This document shows, piece after piece, positions 6,256-12,267 of a stretch of 12,267 bases of DNA (position 1 is the first letter of the stretch; each line of letters starts with the position of its first letter). The position numbers and the translations under genes are program-made. Under the pieces are notes generated by a model. It was not told where the DNA came from. It saw only the letters and a list, made by a program, of their open reading frames with translations, and made no database searches. The stretch covers positions 1-12,267 of the forward strand of contig JAGCBE010000027.1 of assembly GCA_017652345.1 (NCBI GenBank). Reading direction: 5' to 3'. The DNA is from Methanobrevibacter sp. GTDB taxonomy: Archaea; Methanobacteriota; Methanobacteria; Methanobacteriales; Methanobacteriaceae.

Positions 6256-6840
6256 TTATTCATTATCAATTAATAAATCGAATGCTATTCTAACTGTTCT
6301 ATCTTTATCAAGTGTTAAATTATTATTTTTAACAATTTCCAAACTAGTGCCTGTGTCATTTTTTCTTAAATATGTTTGAAAAGATTGACTAGTATAATCA
6401 CTTGCATAAGCATTATATAATTCTGTTGCAACCATTCTTGCATATACAGGAACAATTTTATCCATTATCCATTGAGCAAGTGGGAGAAAAGCAAAGACTT
6501 GACCATTTGTTAAAGCAGTAGTATCTGCTAAAGATAAACAAAGAACAATCATTAAATGTGTTCCAGATAATGACCATTTACCATATAATTTTGAAACACC
6601 TGTTATAGTTTCTATATTAATATCACCTTCGATAAATCTATTATGTCCATCTTTATCAACAATGTTTTCAAATATTTTAGCATTACCATCAACTGAAAAA
6701 TTACCATCAATACTATAAGTATCACTATCTTCATCATAAGGCATTTTACTATCCAAATCTACTTCATTTTCATATAACTCTTTTAATCTTTGTAATACAG
6801 CATCTTGATGAAATGTTTTTAACGGAAATAACTCTTTCAT
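6256..6840 (-). CDS. Probable virion fibre or receptor-binding protein (194 aa)
   Basis: This is the last gene of the leftward cluster. It starts at ATG 6840 with AAGGAGG a few bases upstream, overlapping the previous stop as ATGA. Residues from about 40 to 110 read as successive beta strands with glycine and aspartate turns (SIDGNFSVDGNAKIFENIVD, INIETITGVSKLYGKWSLSG). A segment THLMIVLCLSLADTTAL then resembles beta-sandwich segments of phage fibre and tail proteins. The end is again strand-like (TVRIAFDLLIDN). This pattern fits a small adsorption or fibre protein on the particle. A different minor structural protein is possible. It has no catalytic motif that would make it a lysin. The call is made from pattern and position. 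Confidence 0.5.
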   Translation of the reverse strand: MKELFPLKTFHQDAVLQRLKELYENEVDLDSKMPYDEDSDTYSIDGNFSVDGNAKIFENIVDKDGHNRFIEGDINIETITGVSKLYGKWSLSGTHLMIVLCLSLADTTALTNGQVFAFLPLAQWIMDKIVPVYARMVATELYNAYASDYTSQSFQTYLRKNDTGTSLEIVKNNNLTLDKDRTVRIAFDLLIDNE

Positions 6841-7070
6841 TGTTTTTCCTCCTTTTTATCTTGTTTATCTTTACTATTTTTATTCTCTAACTCTTCAGTC
6901 TTTTTCTTAAAAAATGCAACTAAGAACTTTACTAATTCAGCACCAACAACTGTAACAATAGTTACTCCTAAACTTATCAGGGCAGTCCATAATGGAGAAG
7001 CATCTACGGATGTTGCTACCACCGTACTTGCAGTAGCAGCAACTCCAATTTCAATAACAGCAGCACTCAT
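6837..7070 (-). CDS. Holin-like small membrane protein (77 aa)
   Basis: Holins make holes in the cytoplasmic membrane at the end of infection. This protein has a hydrophobic, alanine/valine-rich stretch near residues 5-22 and a clear membrane segment at about 26-54 (PLWTALISLGVTIVTVVGAE and onward to VAFF). A highly charged lysine/glutamate tail follows (KKKTEELENKNSKDKQDKK). Small size, one or two membrane segments and a charged cytoplasmic tail are the hallmarks of holins, and its place near the end of the virion cluster agrees. Both its ends use ATGA overlaps with neighbours (stop TGA at 6837-6839; start within the previous stop), so translation is coupled. It could instead be another small membrane protein. 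No endolysin gene accompanies it. Confidence 0.6.
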   Translation of the reverse strand: MSAAVIEIGVAATASTVVATSVDASPLWTALISLGVTIVTVVGAELVKFLVAFFKKKTEELENKNSKDKQDKKEEKQ

Positions 7071-7279
7071 AGTTGAGTAACCTGAGTTTGTGTTTGACTA
7101 ATAGTGCCCGTAGATAAGTCCCATGTTGTAGTAACTTCGTATAATTCAACTTTCATAGAAGAAGCACTATAGTAATGACTCATAAATCTTTTAACTTCAC
7201 TTGTATTATCAAAATAAAGTTGAAAGTTATGACTAACATTATCGGTAATATTTAATCTATATTTTTTGGAAATTACCAT
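7067..7279 (-). CDS. Hypothetical protein between collar and holin genes (70 aa)
   Basis: ATG 7279 has a strong AGGAGGT site upstream, in the 12-base gap after the collar gene. The product reads strand, helix, strand: KKYRLNITDN, then NFQLYFDNTSEVKRFMSHYY, then SSMKVELYEVTTTWDL, ending in a threonine/glutamine-rich tail. It has no membrane segment and no catalytic pattern. I do not recognise it. The good ribosome site and its place in a late cluster suggest a small virion or lysis-related protein. Its TGA stop overlaps the next start as ATGA. Confidence 0.7.
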   Translation of the reverse strand: MVISKKYRLNITDNVSHNFQLYFDNTSEVKRFMSHYYSASSMKVELYEVTTTWDLSTGTISQTQTQVTQL

Positions 7280-7291
7280 ATTTATACCTCC

Positions 7292-7918
7292 TTAATAAAC
7301 CTGATAAAAACAATCTTTAAACTTCATAGCAAACTCACGATAAACGTTTCTAATTTGATTCATATACTTATTCTTTAAATCAATAAACTCATTATTGAAC
7401 TCTGTAGTTGTTGAACTATCTCTTGTAGTATTATTACTATAATCTTTATTATTTTCTGTTTTACTATCATTATCTACAATAGTTGATGGAGTACTACGAT
7501 AATTTTCATCAACAACCTTATTTGGTAATTGATATTCAGTTTGTTTATTTTTATCGTCATTTACCACATTAGTATTACCAAGCATATTTAATTCATCTTT
7601 TTTAGTAACAACACGTTTATTATTTAACGCATAATCATATTCTTTTTTATAGTTAATAATTAATTCATAATAATAATCTTTATACTCATCAAAAGTATCT
7701 TTTAAGAATTGTAACATCTCTTCATTATCATTACTACCACATTCATAATATCTATATACACTAGATAACATATTAACCATATCACTAGACATGTCACTAG
7801 TAAATGAACTAGAACTCATATATGCTAATAATATTTCACCATAATCAGTAAGAGGTGATAACTCAGGATTAGAAATTAACCAATCTCTAAACAACTTAGT
7901 ATACTTAGCTTCAACCAT
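7292..7918 (-). CDS. Lower collar protein, phi29 gp11-like (208 aa)
   Basis: In phi29 gp11 forms the lower collar that joins connector and tail. This call rests on position directly after the connector, on the helical ends, and on the C-terminal pattern IRNVYREFAMKFKDCFYQVY, which is like the ends of lower collar proteins. The start at ATG 7918 is set by AGGAGG at 7928-7933. An in-frame start at 8080 would lie wholly inside the connector gene, would have a leucine/methionine-rich nonsense N-terminus, and is rejected. The middle (about residues 110-175) is low-complexity, rich in N, D, T and S, and probably disordered. At 208 residues it is shorter than phi29 gp11 (293). It overlaps the connector gene by eight bases (ATGGTTGA). 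Confidence 0.65.
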   Translation of the reverse strand: MVEAKYTKLFRDWLISNPELSPLTDYGEILLAYMSSSSFTSDMSSDMVNMLSSVYRYYECGSNDNEEMLQFLKDTFDEYKDYYYELIINYKKEYDYALNNKRVVTKKDELNMLGNTNVVNDDKNKQTEYQLPNKVVDENYRSTPSTIVDNDSKTENNKDYSNNTTRDSSTTTEFNNEFIDLKNKYMNQIRNVYREFAMKFKDCFYQVY

Positions 7919-8903
7919 CTTTACGTTCCTCCTTTTCTTCAGGAGTTTCTTCCTTACCATCTTCGTTAGAGTTAACATTCTTCTCATACGTACCATCAGC
8001 TTTAGCAACGGCATGAGCCTTAGCAGCATCATCTTTAATATTCTCTCTAACATTGACTTCGTATTCTTCAATAAGTTCAAGTTCTAATGATGGGTCACGT
8101 TTATTCATCTCATCAACCCATCTCTTACGTTCCATCTTCCTATCCTGATATACAAAATCAGTAAAATCATTCTGATTAACTAATTCCTGTGTAACAATTC
8201 TTTCTCTTTTTTCCTCTACTGAATAAATCCCTAAACTACTTAAACATTCATTTCTATACTTCTGTTTCAATTCGTATATATCCAAAGGGGACACTGGAAC
8301 ATCAATATTGAAGCCCTTAACAATGTCGAGCAATGAATCGTCACCAGTAATGAATGGGTCACTATTGCCGAGATTTTTCGCAACCTGCTTTAATTGATTA
8401 GCCATTTTCTTGTTAGCAACGAGTGCTATTGGGAGGGATGCGATGGCTAATGTCTTAAAGACGGTCTCTTCAACTCTATGGATTTTACCAAGATATTCAT
8501 TAATACAAATGAAAGGAATGATATCCATCGAGTTATCACGAATAAGAACGATATCTTCATATGGGACGTCGACAGCTAAGGATGTACCATTAAAGGCTAC
8601 AAGATTAACAGTTTTAGGTCTAAGATACTCATTAAAAACTGAATTACAAATATAACGACACAAAATCCAACCTAATGCAGGATGCTTGTATGTACATAAA
8701 TTAAAATTAAACATTAATGCCATTTCAAGTATTTGTGATGTTAAGTTAGGAATACGTTCAATATTCTTTACCTTAAACATTGAGATACTAGTAGACATAA
8801 TATCCTTAACATAGTGAATCTCATAAGGAAGTCTACCATTAACTAATGCCTTTGAAACAGCATGATTAAGATTCATAAAATCATAATACCAACTATCACT
8901 CAT
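7911..8903 (-). CDS. Connector (portal) protein, phi29 gp10-like (330 aa)
   Basis: The connector is the dodecameric ring at one capsid vertex through which the ATPase drives DNA. The length of 330 is near that of phi29 gp10 (309). The C-terminal half carries a pattern I associate with phi29-type connectors: a segment YELKQKYRNECLSSLGI, then VEEKRERIVTQELVNQN, then helical, basic stretches. A charged, probably disordered C-terminal tail (about 285-330, ending EETPEEKEERKDG) extends past the usual end. Start 8903 has AAGGAGG overlapping the stop of the tail knob gene. The part of the gene at about 8281-8580 is clearly richer in G+C (about 40%) than its flanks. The stop is TGA, overlapping the collar gene start. 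Confidence 0.8.
   Translation of the reverse strand: MSDSWYYDFMNLNHAVSKALVNGRLPYEIHYVKDIMSTSISMFKVKNIERIPNLTSQILEMALMFNFNLCTYKHPALGWILCRYICNSVFNEYLRPKTVNLVAFNGTSLAVDVPYEDIVLIRDNSMDIIPFICINEYLGKIHRVEETVFKTLAIASLPIALVANKKMANQLKQVAKNLGNSDPFITGDDSLLDIVKGFNIDVPVSPLDIYELKQKYRNECLSSLGIYSVEEKRERIVTQELVNQNDFTDFVYQDRKMERKRWVDEMNKRDPSLELELIEEYEVNVRENIKDDAAKAHAVAKADGTYEKNVNSNEDGKEETPEEKEERKDG
7928..7933 (-). promoter_or_regulatory. Ribosome site that fixes the collar gene start
   Basis: On the minus strand AGGAGG lies nine bases before ATG 7918, inside the last codons of the connector gene. It rules in 7918 over the in-frame ATG at 8080. Confidence 0.8.
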
Positions 8904-8915
8904 ATATGTTCCTCC

Positions 8916-10892
8916 TTATGATAAAAAGTCGTATTCAACGTTATCCTTAGAAAAATCACCAAGAGTAACGCCTGTATTATAAACGTTCCATAGTCTAACA
9001 CCATCAATCAAACGGTCTTTAATAGAATCACAAGTATCATCATCTTCAATAACATTATGTAAATGAACATTAGGAATATCCATTTTTAAGATATTAAAAT
9101 AATAACGTTTTGATACATATCCAAAAATATCATCTTCATTATTTATATATTCATTAACAAGATATCCATTTCTATGATAATACTGAGCACATTGTTCATA
9201 ATCATTAACAATTTCAGTATATAACATAATGTAAGCATCTTTACAAGAAATACCACTAATATTACTAATTTGTTTAGCAGTAGGTGGTTGACATTTAACA
9301 TTATAATCTTGAAAAGCTTGACTAATAATACCACCACCAACAGCACTAACAGCACCAGTAGTTATATTAAGATTATTTGTATCTACTTCACGTTGTAATC
9401 CTCTCATTTCTAATGCTGGTTTTTTCTTAAGCGTAGGAGTTTTATATCTCTTATCATAAGATTTAGGATTAGAAAGAATATCTTTCATGTCTTGTTTAGC
9501 ATAACTATTTCTAAGAGCATTACTAGCACCTTTTGTAAATATAGTAATTGCTGTATTAACACCAGCAGCAACCCATCTACTTCTATTAGCAGAAACATAA
9601 TTAACCCAAGGGTCATTCTTTAAATCATAATGGATAACATTAGTATCCATAACGACTGTATTATATTTATCAACATTATCACCAGCTTCATCAGGAGTTC
9701 CATCATTTAACCAATATAAACGAGTTCCATCAGTAGGATTAAAAGCTGCATATAATTTTAATAAATTACTAGTAACTTTATATAAAGGAATAGAAGTATA
9801 AGCACCTAAACTACCATATTGAATACGAATATAATTTTCATCATACATAACAGGCATATAGCTGCTACTATAATTAGTATTAGTATTTGTAACACGTGAA
9901 TATTGTTTAACATTACGACTCCAACTTTGAACCATTGATTCAAAATTATTTACCATACCATATAAATCATTTGAAGTATAAGGTGCAATAGCTAATTTAA
10001 TCCAAGAAGCTGAACCATGCTGAACTGCATATCTCATAATCTTATAATAAGATGAATTAGCAATAAGATAATTATATCCATCAATATACAAATTAGTAGC
10101 AGGTTGAAATGGACATACATACATATCAACAATAGTATTCATTGAAGTAAACTTACTCAAAGCATCATTAATACCCATAGTACCATTAACTGTATCTTCT
10201 TCATAAGCAATTTCACCAGAATTACTTTCACCATAAGTCTTACCAGTATATCTACAATCATAGTAAGGAAAAATAAAGAATGGATAACTACTTACATATT
10301 TACCCCCAAATGGTAAACCTGGTAATGACTTATCATATGTTACAGTTAATGTACGTTCACTAATATTCAAATACTTTGTACAGGGAGTAAATACAAACCA
10401 TTTTCTAGTATCAGAATTAAGAACTTCGTTACTATTAAAAACAAATTCATTATTAGATACATTCTCTCTAATATAATTACGATTAAATATATAATTACCT
10501 GAAGAATAAATCCAACGATTAATAAACTTACGTTCAATAATACCATTAGAAATATAAATATCAAACATATAAGTTTGAATAGTATCCATAGTTACTTCTA
10601 ATTCAATAATAGACTCACTAATATAATTAATGCTATCAATAAAATAGTAATAAGTTTTATCATTATATTCTAATGAAAGATAATTAACATTAGTATTAAA
10701 AGTAATATCTTCAATATCAAACCTAATAGTGTTACGATAATGTGGAGGATAAAAAGATAATTCAACTGATTGAACTAAATGATTAGAGAAGAACTCCTCT
10801 TGCTTACTAAGAGTAGCCTGACTTGTCTTAGTAGCAAAATAAGGAGTATCAATACGGGAAATCCCATGTATATAATAGAGATTAACATTCAT
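8916..10892 (-). CDS. Tail knob protein, phi29 gp9-like (658 aa)
   Basis: In phi29 gp9 makes the hexameric knob at the tail tip that touches and penetrates the host membrane. The N-terminal 130 residues show the family pattern: mixed strands with FYPPHYRNTIRFDIED, YYYFIDSINYISE, then ELEVTMDTIQTYMFDI and GIIERKFINRW. Length is close to phi29 gp9 (599). Around residues 440-530 there are two small-residue, hydrophobic stretches (WVAAGVNTAITIFTKGA and TTGAVSAVGGGIISQAF) at about the position where phi29 gp9 has long hydrophobic loops that form the exit channel and enter membrane. This match is by position and character only. Start 10892 has an AAAGGAG site. It is the largest gene of the window and follows the capsid gene with a 19-base gap. 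Confidence 0.8.
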   Translation of the reverse strand: MNVNLYYIHGISRIDTPYFATKTSQATLSKQEEFFSNHLVQSVELSFYPPHYRNTIRFDIEDITFNTNVNYLSLEYNDKTYYYFIDSINYISESIIELEVTMDTIQTYMFDIYISNGIIERKFINRWIYSSGNYIFNRNYIRENVSNNEFVFNSNEVLNSDTRKWFVFTPCTKYLNISERTLTVTYDKSLPGLPFGGKYVSSYPFFIFPYYDCRYTGKTYGESNSGEIAYEEDTVNGTMGINDALSKFTSMNTIVDMYVCPFQPATNLYIDGYNYLIANSSYYKIMRYAVQHGSASWIKLAIAPYTSNDLYGMVNNFESMVQSWSRNVKQYSRVTNTNTNYSSSYMPVMYDENYIRIQYGSLGAYTSIPLYKVTSNLLKLYAAFNPTDGTRLYWLNDGTPDEAGDNVDKYNTVVMDTNVIHYDLKNDPWVNYVSANRSRWVAAGVNTAITIFTKGASNALRNSYAKQDMKDILSNPKSYDKRYKTPTLKKKPALEMRGLQREVDTNNLNITTGAVSAVGGGIISQAFQDYNVKCQPPTAKQISNISGISCKDAYIMLYTEIVNDYEQCAQYYHRNGYLVNEYINNEDDIFGYVSKRYYFNILKMDIPNVHLHNVIEDDDTCDSIKDRLIDGVRLWNVYNTGVTLGDFSKDNVEYDFLS

Positions 10893-10911
10893 ATCAATAC
10901 TCCTTTATTGT

Positions 10912-11964
10912 TTAACCGTTATTAGCAGGAGCAGTTAATTTAACCTTAAACGCTCTAGCATTATGGAAGTATTTGAAGGAAATAATCTTCCAGTTATTAG
11001 TATAGTGATTTGTATATTTACCTTTAGGATTATAAATCATACCACTATCTTCAAGAGCAGAGTGGATATCGAAACACTTTGTATCCATAATGACAAAGTC
11101 AATATCTTCACCAACCGCTGTTGGGTCAGCAGCTGCAGCACTTGTATCGTTATCTTGAATAACCTTGAAAGAACGAACAGCAATGATTTGTGAAATTAAA
11201 TCTACTTTTGATAAGTTAAACACACCAGCTAAATAATCTAAGTTAATGTGATTAAGTAATTGTTGTTTAATGATTAACAACACATCTTTCTTATCAGTAA
11301 CATTAAGAACTTTTAACTTATTATTAGAGGCACAAGGAATAGCAAAATCAGTAACGGTATCAACAATCTTTTGTGTAACACCTTTATATTTTTCACTATC
11401 ACTGAGAGCAGCTGAAACATCAACTTCTTCAATGCCATCAGCATATAAGTCAGCGTTATTTAACATATTCAAAACAGCTGTATATTCATCAACAGATTTA
11501 CGAGTACCCATATTAGCAAGGATACTTTCAATAAGTTGCATGAAACCAAACTCATTAAGAGCAGCACGTCTTAATAAAACGTCTTGAATTGTATTACAAT
11601 ATTGCATTTCAAAATTAATACTAGCATATAAAACTTTAACATTTGGAACTACTTTTGTGAATGGGTCAGTGGCATCTTTATCATAAGTATAACCAACAGG
11701 ACATTCAGTAAAAATATTTTCAATAGTATCACCATAACGCACAGGGAATGATTCATACTTTTTGAAAGGATTAGCAAATTGCATTCTCTCAACTTTAGAA
11801 TAAACAATCTTATTAACTAAAGCTGAAATGAACTGATTAGCAGTAGCCGAGAAGGTATCACCTTGTTCGGTTTGTAATTTAGTGATAATGTCAGCAGGTA
11901 AACCTAACGCTTTAACAATCTCACTATTAGATAAATTAGTAACAGCAGTAACTGGCTCTGGCAT
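10912..11964 (-). CDS. Major capsid protein, phi29 gp8-like (350 aa)
   Basis: It forms the head shell. The evidence is its place right after a scaffold-like gene, its length, and its composition. It is soluble, with a helical N-terminus (SNSEIVKALGLPADIITKLQ), a long central helix region (NTIQDVLLRRAALNEFGFMQ) and strand-rich parts typical of HK97-fold shell proteins. At 350 residues it is shorter than phi29 gp8 (448), which has an extra C-terminal Ig-like domain; here that domain seems to be absent. The ribosome site is unusual in that AGGAGG is part of the final Gly-Gly codons of the scaffold gene, which closely couples the two. No catalytic motif is expected or seen. Confidence 0.8.
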   Translation of the reverse strand: MPEPVTAVTNLSNSEIVKALGLPADIITKLQTEQGDTFSATANQFISALVNKIVYSKVERMQFANPFKKYESFPVRYGDTIENIFTECPVGYTYDKDATDPFTKVVPNVKVLYASINFEMQYCNTIQDVLLRRAALNEFGFMQLIESILANMGTRKSVDEYTAVLNMLNNADLYADGIEEVDVSAALSDSEKYKGVTQKIVDTVTDFAIPCASNNKLKVLNVTDKKDVLLIIKQQLLNHINLDYLAGVFNLSKVDLISQIIAVRSFKVIQDNDTSAAAADPTAVGEDIDFVIMDTKCFDIHSALEDSGMIYNPKGKYTNHYTNNWKIISFKYFHNARAFKVKLTAPANNG

Positions 11965-11967
11965 ATA

Positions 11968-12186
11968 TTAACCTCCTATAAACTTTTCCAGCTTTTCTTT
12001 GGCAGCTTTAGTATCCTTATCATCTTCATTAGGATTAGGATTATTTTCAGGCTTTCTTGAGCTTAACAACTGCCTATTAAACTCAATAACTTGGTCAAGT
12101 CTCTTATTAGTAGCAGCTAAATCCGCTTTTAACGCATCAATCTGTTCTAATAATAGCTTCTCATTTGGATTATCATTATCAGGCAT
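11968..12186 (-). CDS. Scaffolding protein candidate, phi29 gp7-like (72 aa)
   Basis: Scaffold proteins fill the immature head and leave when DNA is packaged. This first gene of the leftward cluster encodes a small, acidic, highly soluble protein. One long helix at about residues 7-43 (EKLLLEQIDALKADLAATNK, continuing to FNRQLL) has the regular hydrophobic spacing of a coiled coil. A proline/asparagine/aspartate-rich flexible stretch (about 46-59) and a short basic helix (KAAKEKLEKFIGG) follow. Phi29 gp7 is also small (98), helical and located directly before the capsid gene. The start at ATG 12186 has AGGAGGT about seven bases upstream. The main doubt is that small coiled-coil proteins are not unique to scaffolds. 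Confidence 0.65.
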   Translation of the reverse strand: MPDNDNPNEKLLLEQIDALKADLAATNKRLDQVIEFNRQLLSSRKPENNPNPNEDDKDTKAAKEKLEKFIGG

Positions 12187-12208
12187 ACCTCTTACCTCCT
12201 ACACCTAT

Positions 12209-12237
12209 ATTATATCATAAATAATATATGTAAGCAA
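12209..12237 (-). promoter_or_regulatory. Late promoter of the leftward virion cluster (extended -10)
   Basis: On the minus strand, TTGCTT (12232-12237) is followed by a 17-bp spacer and TATAAT (12209-12214), preceded by TGA to form an extended -10 (TGATATAAT). Transcription should start near 12202, about 16 bases before the scaffold start codon. It is the only strong promoter seen for the whole leftward cluster. An expected -35 T-T-G-A-C-A has only its first three bases, in keeping with an activated promoter. Confidence 0.8.
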
Positions 12238-12240
12238 TAA

Positions 12241-12254
12241 CCAAACAATTTTGG
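12241..12254. promoter_or_regulatory. Palindrome next to the late promoter, possible operator
   Basis: CCAAA-CAAT-TTTGG is a perfect 5-bp inverted repeat with a 4-bp centre. It ends four bases before the late -35 and is centred near -45. That is a typical activator site. Its core (AATTGT on the plus strand as ACAATT) resembles part of the left-end repeats in inverted form. Confidence 0.45.
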
Positions 12255-12267
12255 CGAGTGTATCCAC

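Noticed and set aside
7919..8080. Longer N-terminus for the lower collar protein
   Set aside because: The extra part is methionine/leucine/lysine-rich out-of-frame reading of the connector gene, and a good ribosome site sits before 7918.
8410..8655. Plus-strand ORF of 81 codons inside the connector gene, and similar ORFs at 10963, 11270 and 11999
   Set aside because: These are antisense to well supported virion genes, lack ribosome sites and have no protein-like features.

Overview
The window looks like most of the genome of a very small tailed phage of the phi29 type (short tail, protein-primed replication, linear DNA). Two genes anchor this. One encodes a 553-residue family B DNA polymerase with all exonuclease and polymerase motifs of the protein-primed class. 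The other encodes a 340-residue phi29 gp16-like packaging ATPase. On the other strand lies the usual phi29-type virion set in the order scaffold, capsid, tail knob, connector, lower collar. The DNA is AT-rich, nearly every gene has an AGGAGG-type ribosome site, and UGA works as a stop with no in-frame UGA inside any gene. This points to a low-GC Bacillota host using the standard code, probably a gut or similar anaerobe; the host cannot be fixed from sequence alone.

Layout: bases 1-336 are non-coding and carry at least eight same-strand copies of a ~13-bp element (consensus GCATAATTGTCAT) in front of the leftmost promoter. Bases 337-5975 are a tightly packed rightward cluster. It holds a 144-residue protein of distinct base composition, two tiny tandem paralogues (59 and 72 residues), a likely single-stranded-DNA-binding protein, three small unknowns, a candidate terminal protein, the DNA polymerase and the packaging ATPase. 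A bidirectional terminator sits at about 5996-6046. Bases 6041-6255 are non-coding, hairpin-rich and parts are more GC-rich than the genes around them. They look like a structured RNA and could be a counterpart of the phi29 packaging RNA. Bases 6256-12186 are the leftward virion and lysis cluster: scaffold, major capsid, tail knob, connector, lower collar, a 70-residue unknown, a holin-like protein and a fibre-like protein. One strong extended -10 promoter at 12209-12237 drives it, with a short palindrome just upstream.

How it works together: two converging transcription units start near opposite ends and meet in the middle. The left arm copies DNA (terminal protein as primer, polymerase, SSB) and also encodes the packaging motor. 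The right arm builds the particle and opens the cell. No endolysin is visible, and no terminal inverted repeat is seen between the window ends, so the true genome termini, and perhaps a lysis gene, may lie outside it.
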